A stretch of 20,895 bases of DNA from positions 1-20,895 of the forward strand of contig CAZLRH010000040.1 in the NCBI GenBank assembly GCA_964562015.1, written 5' to 3'. The translations under genes and the position numbers were made by a program. The notes below the pieces were generated by a model. The model made no database searches and was not told the origin of the DNA. It saw only the letters and a list, made by a program, of their open reading frames with translations. Shown here in pieces: positions 6,913 through 12,783 of this stretch (position 1 is its first letter; the number at the start of each line of letters is the position of its first letter). The stretch comes from CAZLRH01 sp964562015. GTDB taxonomy: Bacteria; Verrucomicrobiota; Verrucomicrobiia; Opitutales; JABDGR01.

Positions 6913-8064
6913 TTACTGAAGGCCCGAAAATAAAACGACATTCGCGGGCGAACTGCCCGCCGCGCTCGCCGAGGCCGGGAGCGGGTAAGTCACTCCCGCG
7001 ATCGGGATCGTCAAACCGGCCGCCGGCACGCCCGCGCCCGCGCGCGGGATGGTCAGGCCTGCCATCGGTACGCCCGAGCCGGGCGTTGGAATCGTCAGCC
7101 CGGCGGGCGGCACACCGGAGCCCGCTTGCGGAATGCTCAGGCCGGCTGCAGGCACACCAGAACCTGCTTCAGGAATCGATAATCCCGCTGGAGGAACCCC
7201 CGCGCCCGCGAGGGGAATTGTCAGGCCCGCCCTCGGCACCCCTGAACCGGCGGACGGAATCGTCAACCCCGCCGGAGGCACACCCGACCCCGCGCTGATT
7301 CCGCCAAAACTGGAAGTCGGCGCAAACACCCCGGCCACCGGGACAAAGGAGCCCGCGCTTTTGCTGGAAAGCGTTGGCATGGCCGTGATGGAGAAGCCGG
7401 TCGCCGAGGTAATTCCGGAAGTCACCGTGCCGAAGCTCAGCGTCGTCGTCGTGGTGACACCGCCGTAAAATCCATTCAGGCGGGCGAAGAGGATTTCCTG
7501 GTCGAGCGCTCGTTGCTGTTGCAGAGAAAGTTGTTGCTGAGATCGATTGGGTCCGCCCGACAGACTCGAGCCGGCCGGGACCAACGCGCCCTGGGCGTTG
7601 ACGATAAATCCGCCCCGCGGCACAATCGCGCCCTGGGCATTCACCACGGCCGGGTTGCGCACAATCGCGCCAAATTGGTCCACCACCGGCGTGCCGCGCA
7701 CGATGGCCCCTTGCGCATTGACCACGGGATTCGCGGGCACAATCGCACCCTGGGCATTTATCACCGGATAGGGGCGCACGATCGCGCCTTGCGCATCGAC
7801 CACCGCCGAACCTTGCATAATCGCGCCCTGCGCATTGATTACCGAAGTGCCACGGACAATCGCCCCTTGCGCGTTCACGACGTTGGTTACCGGCACAATG
7901 CCGCTGCCCACCACGCCGCCACCGGTGTTAATCACTCCCCGTTGAGCCACCGGCACCAATGCGCCTTGGGCATTGATCACCCGCTGGCCCCATAACGTCC
8001 CGGTTCCACCCATGGACACGCTGGCCGCCAGCAAAATCACGGGAATGTTTTGACGCGCACGCAT
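6913..8064 (-). CDS. Exported protein with two distinct short-repeat arrays
   Basis: A 383-residue protein of no family I recognise. A signal peptide (MRARQNIPVILLAASVSMGG, likely cleaved after LWGQ near 27) leads to an N-terminal array of about eight 13-residue units of type VVNAQGAIVRGTP (62-165), with two divergent units before it (28-61). A linker rich in Gln (SQQQLSLQQQRALDQE, 175-190), Thr and Ser follows. A second array has seven exact-length 14-residue units of type AGSGVPPAGLTIPS (258-355) plus a degenerate eighth. The end is PANVVLFSGLQ. No cysteine, no membrane segment after the signal. The start at 8064 has GAGGA 7 nt upstream; an upstream in-frame start at 8112 would lack a signal sequence. 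The first array could form stacked beta-strands; the second resembles VP/G-rich elastic or surface repeats. Both ideas are inference. Confidence 0.8.
   Translation of the reverse strand: MRARQNIPVILLAASVSMGGTGTLWGQRVINAQGALVPVAQRGVINTGGGVVGSGIVPVTNVVNAQGAIVRGTSVINAQGAIMQGSAVVDAQGAIVRPYPVINAQGAIVPANPVVNAQGAIVRGTPVVDQFGAIVRNPAVVNAQGAIVPRGGFIVNAQGALVPAGSSLSGGPNRSQQQLSLQQQRALDQEILFARLNGFYGGVTTTTTLSFGTVTSGITSATGFSITAMPTLSSKSAGSFVPVAGVFAPTSSFGGISAGSGVPPAGLTIPSAGSGVPRAGLTIPLAGAGVPPAGLSIPEAGSGVPAAGLSIPQAGSGVPPAGLTIPTPGSGVPMAGLTIPRAGAGVPAAGLTIPIAGVTYPLPASASAAGSSPANVVLFSGLQ
7000..7293 (-). repeat. Coding tandem repeat, 7 x 42 bp (C-terminal array)
   Basis: Seven in-frame 42-bp units encode 14-residue repeats with invariant GVP, AGL and IP positions and variable residues mainly at unit positions 3, 7, 11 and 14. 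Codon-level divergence between units shows they are not recent identical duplications. The region 6970-6999 holds a degraded eighth unit. Confidence 0.9.
7570..7881 (-). repeat. Coding tandem repeat, ~8 x 39 bp (N-terminal array)
   Basis: Eight in-frame units, 13 residues each except one of 14 and a shorter last one, built on V-[VI]-[ND]-AQGA-[IL]-V. Residues after the core vary (RGTS, QGSA, RPYP, PANP, RGTP, RNPA). One unit (residues 127-139) reads VVDQFGAIV and so departs from the AQG core. Confidence 0.88.
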
Positions 8065-8127
8065 GGCCGTATCCTCAAATGATAAACTAGGGCCGAACGG
8101 CGCGAATTGCAAGCGGGTTTACCGCAC

Positions 8128-8523
8128 TCAGGAAGCAGGCCGCTTGGCTCCCTCGACGGACCACATGGGCGATTCCTTGAACTGGTCGGCGAGTTTTTGC
8201 GTCGTGCGCTCAAGACGGCTGGCGAGGGTCTTGATGAGTTTCAAGGCGACATCAGGCTGTTCGCGAATCAGCTTTTCAATGTCGCCGCCCGACACATGCG
8301 CGAGGCGCACTTCGCCCTTGGCTTTGATGGTGCAGGTGCGCGGCTTGTTCAGGATGTCCGCCATTTCCCCGAAAATGGTGCCGGGAAACATCAACACCGT
8401 CAGCATCACGTCGTCTTTGTAGACTTCGACCGAGCCGGCGAGCAGGATATAAAAACCCACGCTGTTTTCACCCTGCTTGATGATGGTCGCGCCCGGCCGG
8501 TACAGGTGCTCTTCGTTTTGCAT
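8128..8523 (-). CDS. Stand-alone cyclic nucleotide-binding domain protein
   Basis: A 131-residue cytoplasmic protein consisting of one CRP-like cNMP-binding beta-roll and a short helical end. Visible signatures are YRPGATIIKQGENSVGFYIL, the glycine turn LLAGSVEVY, and the phosphate-binding cassette FGEMADILNKPRTCT (51-65), with Glu53 and Arg62 at the ribose- and phosphate-contacting positions. A C-terminal helix (DVALKLIKTLASRLERTTQK) matches the CRP dimerisation helix, but no HTH or enzymatic output domain follows. It could act as a regulatory subunit for a separate partner. Cyclic nucleotide binding is inferred from the intact cassette. It starts 26 nt after the holin-like gene; the ATG follows AGGCGGAG. 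The repeat-protein gene begins 63 nt downstream, where a weak TTGCAA-17 bp-TAGTTT pair (8112-8084, minus strand) might add a promoter. Confidence 0.88.
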   Translation of the reverse strand: MQNEEHLYRPGATIIKQGENSVGFYILLAGSVEVYKDDVMLTVLMFPGTIFGEMADILNKPRTCTIKAKGEVRLAHVSGGDIEKLIREQPDVALKLIKTLASRLERTTQKLADQFKESPMWSVEGAKRPAS

Positions 8524-8549
8524 ACTCCGCCTGAAATAGGGTTTTTTCC

Positions 8550-9026
8550 TTATACGTCAATCACATCGTCATCACGCCTTGCAGCAGGAGGCGGGCCGGA
8601 AACACCGCCGAGCACACGTGTGTTGTGCGGCCGAGGGGGAGCCTTGAACAGCCAATGCGCCAGCATGGAAATGATACTCACCACCAAGGCACCCCACAGC
8701 GCCGAGCTAAAACCCGCCACCACAAAACCCGGCACCAGCGCGCCCGCGAGCTTAAACAAACACGCGTTGATGATCCACATGCCCAGCCCGAGCGTAAGCA
8801 CCACGAACGGCAGGGTAAAAAGCACGAGCAGCGGCTTGATCCAGATATTTAACAGCCCCAACGCCAGCGCCACCAGCGCCAGCGTGCCCCAGCCATGCGG
8901 GCCCCAACTGCCCGGGCCATCGTAGCTGATGCCGGTCGACGTGTTCGACGCCACGGCCACGCCCACCGCAATCACCGCCCAGCGCAACGCCAATCGCCCG
9001 TAAGGCGAGCGCTGGTCCTGCGCCAT
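8550..9026 (-). CDS. PF04020 holin-like small membrane protein
   Basis: A 158-residue inner-membrane protein of the 4-TMS holin superfamily IV type (YvlD-like); the family name comes from mycobacteriophage relatives, and chromosomal members have no established lytic role. Membrane segments: ALRWAVIAVGVAVASN, TLALVALALGLLNIWIKPLL, LFTLPFVVLTLGLGMWIINA and FSSALWGALVVSIISMLAHW. The family motif NIWIKPLLVLFTLPFVVLTL with INA is intact. A proline-rich then acidic cytoplasmic tail (RRDDDVIDV) ends it. The ATG at 9026 has GGGAGGA 6-7 nt upstream; an ATG at 9050 directly after heptad repeats is an alternative start. It is first of four same-strand genes. Confidence 0.87.
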   Translation of the reverse strand: MAQDQRSPYGRLALRWAVIAVGVAVASNTSTGISYDGPGSWGPHGWGTLALVALALGLLNIWIKPLLVLFTLPFVVLTLGLGMWIINACLFKLAGALVPGFVVAGFSSALWGALVVSIISMLAHWLFKAPPRPHNTRVLGGVSGPPPAARRDDDVIDV

Positions 9027-9061
9027 CCACATTCCTCCCAATTGCGGCATGGAGTTAAGAT

Positions 9062-9110
9062 GAAGATAGAAGTGGGAAGTTGGAAGCTGGAAGTTCGAGG
9101 ACAGAAATCG
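9062..9110. repeat. Degenerate 7-bp-period purine tract (GAAGNNN)
   Basis: On the plus strand: GAAGATA, GAAGTGG, GAAGTTG, GAAGCTG, GAAGTTC, GAGGACA, GAAATCG, seven heptads in register. For the minus-strand holin-like gene the tract is pyrimidine-rich and lies just upstream of its start, the same polarity as before scpA. GAAGTTGGAAG (9076-9086) is perfectly complementary to 9158-9168. Confidence 0.65.
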
Positions 9111-9143
9111 TCCAAGGCCCAAGCCACTCGCGATTTTTCCACT

Positions 9144-9192
9144 CTTCCAAATTTCACCTTCCAACTTCTTTCTCCCTGCTCCCCGCTTCTCG
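9144..9192. repeat. Degenerate 7-bp-period pyrimidine tract facing the GAAGNNN tract
   Basis: On the plus strand: CTTCCAA, ATTTCAC, CTTCCAA, CTTCTTT, CTCCCTG, CTCCCCG, CTTCTCG, with a shifted continuation up to the rarA stop. It mirrors the purine tract at 9062-9110 across about 33 bp, so a transcript reading from rarA into the holin-like gene could fold into a long imperfect hairpin anchored by the 11-bp match. Nothing else is seen in 9027-9206. Confidence 0.6.
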
Positions 9193-9206
9193 TCCCCGCT
9201 CCCTGC

Positions 9207-10601
9207 TCACTGCTTCTTCCGCTCCGCCTTCAATTTCCTCCAGCGCTGCAGTCGCTCCGCAATCGCGGCTTCGGCGCCGGCGGGAGCCGCGCCGGGTTCG
9301 TACAAGGTCAGCGGTTGCTCGAGGTATTCCTGCCCGGATATCGCCTCGGGGAATTCGTGGCTGTACAGGTACCCTTCGCCCTGGCCCATTTTTTTGTTCG
9401 TAACGGTGTGGCTGTCGCGCAACCACATCGGCACCGGCTGCACGCCCTCCTTCACCGCCGCCTTGGCCGCACCCAGCGCGCGGGTGGCGGAATTGCTTTT
9501 CGGCGCCGTAGCCAGAAACAAGGTGACATGCGAGAGATTGAGCGCGCACTCCGGCAGGCCCACAAGGTCGCAAGCGTGAAACGCCGCCACCGCCAGCGGC
9601 AGCCCGCGCGAATCCGCGAGCCCCACGTCTTCCGAGGCGAGAATCACCAGCCGCCGCGCGATGAACCGCGGGTCTTCGCCGCCCTCGAGCATTTTCACCA
9701 GCCAGTACATCGCGGCGTCCGGATCGCCCCCGCGCACGCTTTTGATAAAGGCGGATATGGTGTCGTAATGCTCGTCCTCGTCGGCATCGTAGCGGATGCG
9801 GCGCTCTCGCGCGAAGGCCTCCAGGGCGTCGGCGGTGATTTCGCCGCCGAGGGGCTGGCTGAGCGCGAGCGTTTCGAGGGCATTGAGCGCGCGGCGCATG
9901 TCCCCGTCGCCGAGCGTGGCAAGTTGCAGGAGCACGGCGTCGCGCGCACGCACGCGCAAGTTGCCCAGGCCGCGTTCCGTGTCCTCGAGCGCATGGCGCA
10001 GCACGCGGGCCACGGCGTTCGCAGGCAACGGTTCGAGCCGGAACAAATGGCTGCGGCTGAGCAGCGGGGCGATGACGTAAAAACCGGGATTGTGCGTCGT
10101 CGCCCCGATGAGCCGGATATTGCCCGCCTCGACATCGGGCAGCAGCAAATCCTGCTGGGCCTTGTTGAAACGGTGGATTTCGTCGATAAACAGGACGGTG
10201 CGCTCCTCGGGCCGCGCGCGGGCCAGGCGCAATTCGTCGCGCAATTCGGCCACATTGGAGAGCACGGCGTTCAGGCGCACAAAGCGGCTCCGGGTTTCAC
10301 GCGCGATGACTTCCGCGAGGGTCGTCTTGCCGCAACCCGGCGGGCCGTAAAACAGCAGGCTGCCGAAAGTGTCCGTGCGCACGAGGCGCGGCAGCAGGCT
10401 GTCCGGCCCGAGCAAATGTTCATGGCCGATGACCTCCGCCAAATGGCGCGGTCGCATCCGCAACGCCAGCGGCCGGTGAAAGCCCGGTCGGGCGGGCCCA
10501 TTTTCCTCGGCTTCCGCCAAGGGATGCGCGCCGCCGCTCGCCGCGTGCCGCCGCGCGCGGGCCGAGTCCTCGAACAGCGATGATTGCAGCGGCTCGTCCA
10601 T
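9207..10601 (-). CDS. rarA: Replication-associated recombination protein RarA (MgsA) AAA+ ATPase
   Basis: Clamp-loader-like ATPase acting at stalled replication forks. The 464-residue product has the RarA arrangement: RPRHLAEVIGHEHLLG, Walker A GPPGCGKT (86-93), Walker B LFIDEIHRFNKAQQD (about 137-151), sensor I GATTHNP (166-172; GATTENP in E. coli), arginine-finger region LLSRSHLF, then the C-terminal tetramerisation part with SVRGGDPDAAMYWLVKML, EDPRFIARRLVILASEDVGLAD and APKSNSATRALGAAK. An N-terminal extension of about 40 residues carries QSSLF at residues 6-10, a match to the bacterial beta-clamp-binding consensus QxxLF. The ATG at 10601 is preferred; the frame stays open further upstream only as antisense to the neighbouring osmC-like gene. 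It is divergent from that gene across 99 bp. Confidence 0.95.
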   Translation of the reverse strand: MDEPLQSSLFEDSARARRHAASGGAHPLAEAEENGPARPGFHRPLALRMRPRHLAEVIGHEHLLGPDSLLPRLVRTDTFGSLLFYGPPGCGKTTLAEVIARETRSRFVRLNAVLSNVAELRDELRLARARPEERTVLFIDEIHRFNKAQQDLLLPDVEAGNIRLIGATTHNPGFYVIAPLLSRSHLFRLEPLPANAVARVLRHALEDTERGLGNLRVRARDAVLLQLATLGDGDMRRALNALETLALSQPLGGEITADALEAFARERRIRYDADEDEHYDTISAFIKSVRGGDPDAAMYWLVKMLEGGEDPRFIARRLVILASEDVGLADSRGLPLAVAAFHACDLVGLPECALNLSHVTLFLATAPKSNSATRALGAAKAAVKEGVQPVPMWLRDSHTVTNKKMGQGEGYLYSHEFPEAISGQEYLEQPLTLYEPGAAPAGAEAAIAERLQRWRKLKAERKKQ

Positions 10602-10700
10602 GATTTTTTCTTTTTCCACTCTGCCCGGCGCGCAGCCCGGTGCCAACACCGAACATACCCCACGCTTGCCTGCGCCGCGAGAGCGCGCCAAGCTTCCACC

Positions 10701-11114
10701 ATGGTTACCATCTCCGGCGAATACCTTGGCGATTTGCATTGCCGCGTCACCCACGGCCCTTCGGGCGCCACGCTCGAAACGGATGCCCCGGTCGACAACC
10801 AGGGGCGCGGCGCGGCGTTTTCGCCGACGGATTTGTGCGCGACTTCGCTGCTGACTTGCATGGCCACCATCATGGGGATTTTCGCGCGCACCATCAATTA
10901 TGACATGACCGGGTTGAAACTCGAAGTGCACAAGCACATGTCCGCCACGGCCCCGCGCCGCATTGCCAAACTGGAACTCACTTTCGCCTTTCCCCGCCCG
11001 GCGGACGAACCCACGCAACTCAAACTCCGCCGCGCCGCCGAATCCTGCCCCGTCCATCGCAGTTTGAATCCCGAAGTAGAGATTCACGCCAACTTTATCT
11101 GGCCGAACGCGTGA
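10701..11114 (+). CDS. OsmC family protein
   Basis: OsmC/Ohr-like proteins reduce organic hydroperoxides through a cysteine pair in a dimeric cytoplasmic fold. The 137-residue product shows SPTDLCATSLLTCMATIMG (41-59), with Cys53 at the expected peroxidatic position, and ESCPVHRSLNPEVEIH, with Cys116 in the family motif CPVHxSL. Cys46 is additional. Whether it is a peroxidase or belongs to an OsmC branch of unknown substrate cannot be told. Its stop overlaps the thiD GTG by 4 nt, so the two are probably co-transcribed and translationally coupled. The ATG at 10701 has only weak purine content upstream. The 99-bp gap to divergent rarA must hold both promoters, but no clear -35/-10 pair is visible. 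Confidence 0.9.
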   Translation: MVTISGEYLGDLHCRVTHGPSGATLETDAPVDNQGRGAAFSPTDLCATSLLTCMATIMGIFARTINYDMTGLKLEVHKHMSATAPRRIAKLELTFAFPRPADEPTQLKLRRAAESCPVHRSLNPEVEIHANFIWPNA

Positions 11115-11932
11115 GCGCGCCCACCTCAGCTACTGCGGGCAGCGTGGCCGCGCTAACCGTTGCCGGCTCCGATTCCGGCGCGGCGGCGGGCGTCCAAGCC
11201 GACTTGCTGACATTTGCGGCGTGCGGAGTTTACGGCACGACTGCCCTCACCAGCCTGACCGCGCAGAATCCGCGCGGCATTTCCGCGATTCATGTGTTGC
11301 CACCGGAATTTGTCCGCGCCCAAATCGAGCAGGTGCTGGCGTATTATCCGGTGCGGGCACTAAAAACCGGTATGTTGGCCAGTGTCGGCGTGATTGAAGT
11401 CATAGCGACTTTTCTGGAAAGAAATCCCGCGCTGCCGGTGGTGGTCGACCCGGTGCTCGTGGCCACTTCGGGAGCGTGGCTGCTCGAAGCCACGGCGCTC
11501 GAAACCCTCACGACCCGCCTGTTGCCGCGCGCGACTTTGCTCACACCAAACTTTGATGAAGCTGCTGTGCTCTTGGGCGAACGTCCGGCCAGCGATGCCA
11601 ACTCCATTGAACGCGCGGCCGTCACGCTGGCGAAAAAATTTAATACCGCCGTCTTGCTCAAGGGCGGGCATGTGCCCACGGATCCGATTCTCGACGTGCT
11701 GGCCGGCCCCGAGGGCGTGCGTCTGCGCCTGCGTGCTCCGCGGGTGACCGGCGTTGATACCCATGGCGGCGGTTGCACACTCTCGGCGGCTATCACCGCC
11801 CAACTCGCGCTCGGCGCAGATCTGAATACCGCGGTCGAACGCGGCCACGCGGCCCTGCAACGCGCCTTCGCCCACCCGCTCGTGTTAAACGGACAAAAGT
11901 TTCTCAACCATGGGGCAATGGCTGAAGCGTGA
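11111..11932 (+). CDS. thiD: Hydroxymethylpyrimidine/phosphomethylpyrimidine kinase ThiD
   Basis: Phosphorylates HMP and HMP-phosphate to HMP-PP for thiamine diphosphate synthesis or salvage. The 273-residue product has the ribokinase-like pattern: LTVAGSDSGAAAGVQADLLT (15-34; canonical GSDSGGGAGIQADLK), TALTSLTAQN, ALKTGMLAS, VVDPVLVATSG, LLTPNFDEA and the anion-hole motif DTHGGGCTLSAAI (216-228) with Cys222. The canonical motif is DTHGTGCT, so Thr220 is replaced by Gly. No other thi gene is adjacent; pairing with an OsmC-like gene is unusual. GTG start at 11111 overlaps the preceding stop. It converges on rnhB, with an inverted-repeat element in the 116-bp gap. Confidence 0.93.
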   Translation: MSAPTSATAGSVAALTVAGSDSGAAAGVQADLLTFAACGVYGTTALTSLTAQNPRGISAIHVLPPEFVRAQIEQVLAYYPVRALKTGMLASVGVIEVIATFLERNPALPVVVDPVLVATSGAWLLEATALETLTTRLLPRATLLTPNFDEAAVLLGERPASDANSIERAAVTLAKKFNTAVLLKGGHVPTDPILDVLAGPEGVRLRLRAPRVTGVDTHGGGCTLSAAITAQLALGADLNTAVERGHAALQRAFAHPLVLNGQKFLNHGAMAEA

Positions 11933-11945
11933 TTTAAGAAAAGAC

Positions 11946-12028
11946 GGTCACGCCACGGCGCAACTTCCATGGCTTCCGTGAGCCATTCAAAATTTTATGC
12001 TTTGCGGATGTAGCACCGTGGCGTGACC
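11946..12028. repeat. 83-bp element with 13-bp terminal inverted repeats
   Basis: GGTCACGCCACGG (11946-11958) is a perfect inverted repeat of CCGTGGCGTGACC (12016-12028). Inside lies a second hairpin, ATGGCT-6 nt-AGCCAT (11969-11986), and the palindrome AAAATTTT (11989-11996). It fills the gap between convergent thiD and rnhB, so a bidirectional terminator is plausible, but the stem is long and widely spaced for that; a small mobile palindromic element is the other reading. No target duplication is obvious. Confidence 0.6.
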
Positions 12029-12048
12029 TGGTCGCTTCCGGCCGCAAA

Positions 12049-12783
12049 TCAACGCCACATGATTTCTGCTTGTTGCGCGGGCGGACTTTCCAAAGCGAGC
12101 TTGCGCAAGAATAAGGGCCGGTGCACGCGGCAGGGCCCTTTCTCGCGCAGCGCCGCACAATGCGCCTTCGTTCCGTAACCCTTGTGCCGGGCGAGACCGT
12201 AACCGGGATATTCGCCGTCAAGCTCAACCATTTTCCGGTCGCGCGTAACTTTGGCGACTATGGACGCCGCGGCGATGGCAAAGCTTTTCGCATCGCCATC
12301 AATCAAGCCCTCATGCGGCCAGGAAAACGGGCGCAGCGGCCGGCCGTCCACGAGAATGCGCGGACGCAGCGGCGGGGCTGCGGCGGCGGCAAAAAGCGGC
12401 GTGTCCTCGCCCGCCGTCGGCAGGCCGCCGGTCAGCGCGTGCAAGGCCTGCAAGCAACGGTCCATCGCCAGACGCGTGGCGCCGAAAATATTGTGCGCGG
12501 CGATTTCCTCGACGCTCGCACTCGCCACCGCCACGCGCGCAAGGCCCTCGGCGCGCCATTCCTCAATGACGGCAAAACACTCCGTCCGTTGCGCCGCCGT
12601 CAATTGCTTGGAGTCATTCACCCGCCGGCCCGCGCGCCGACGCTGGTCCTGATAGAATGCAGTATCAAACCAGACCGCCGCGGCCACGACGGGGCCTGCG
12701 AACGCACCGCGCCCGGCCTCGTCCACCCCCACGAGGCCGGAACAACCGGGCAACCGGCGACAATCATAGCGCAAGAGTTTCAT
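12049..12783 (-). CDS. rnhB: Ribonuclease HII
   Basis: Cleaves RNA in RNA-DNA hybrids and removes single ribonucleotides from DNA. The 244-residue product has GLVGVDEAGRGAFAGPVVAA, with catalytic Asp21 and Glu22, ILVDGRPLRP (Asp146), DAKSFAIAAASIVAKVTRDR (Asp182) and RHKGYGTKAH, so all four metal-binding acidic positions are present. Compared with typical RNase HII it has about 20 extra Ala/Pro-rich residues before the Asp146 strand. Its ATG overlaps the stop of the upstream HEAT gene in TGATG, which indicates translational coupling. It is last in the rnhC-HEAT-rnhB operon. Confidence 0.95.
   Translation of the reverse strand: MKLLRYDCRRLPGCSGLVGVDEAGRGAFAGPVVAAAVWFDTAFYQDQRRRAGRRVNDSKQLTAAQRTECFAVIEEWRAEGLARVAVASASVEEIAAHNIFGATRLAMDRCLQALHALTGGLPTAGEDTPLFAAAAAPPLRPRILVDGRPLRPFSWPHEGLIDGDAKSFAIAAASIVAKVTRDRKMVELDGEYPGYGLARHKGYGTKAHCAALREKGPCRVHRPLFLRKLALESPPAQQAEIMWR

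Noticed and set aside
7000..7293. CRISPR-like array with 42-bp periodicity
   Set aside because: Units are contiguous, in frame, and vary at codon positions; there are no unique spacers and no cas genes.
7049..7995. Repetitive plus-strand open frames (GTPEPA-like and NRALGIHH-like repeats)
   Set aside because: They are the complement of the 42-bp and 39-bp coding arrays. Only the minus strand has a signal peptide and a Shine-Dalgarno sequence.
8550..9026. Prophage remnant because of the holin-like gene
   Set aside because: PF04020 members are common chromosomal genes and no other phage gene is present.
10025..10045. tRNA T-loop-like GGTTCGAG
   Set aside because: It lies in rarA coding sequence with no acceptor, D or anticodon arms.
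8895..10583. Plus-strand open frame of 562 codons
   Set aside because: Antisense to rarA, which has Walker A/B and sensor motifs on the minus strand.
10602..11087. Upstream extension of the rarA frame
   Set aside because: It is antisense to the osmC-like gene and has no family similarity; the ATG at 10601 precedes the expected N-terminus.
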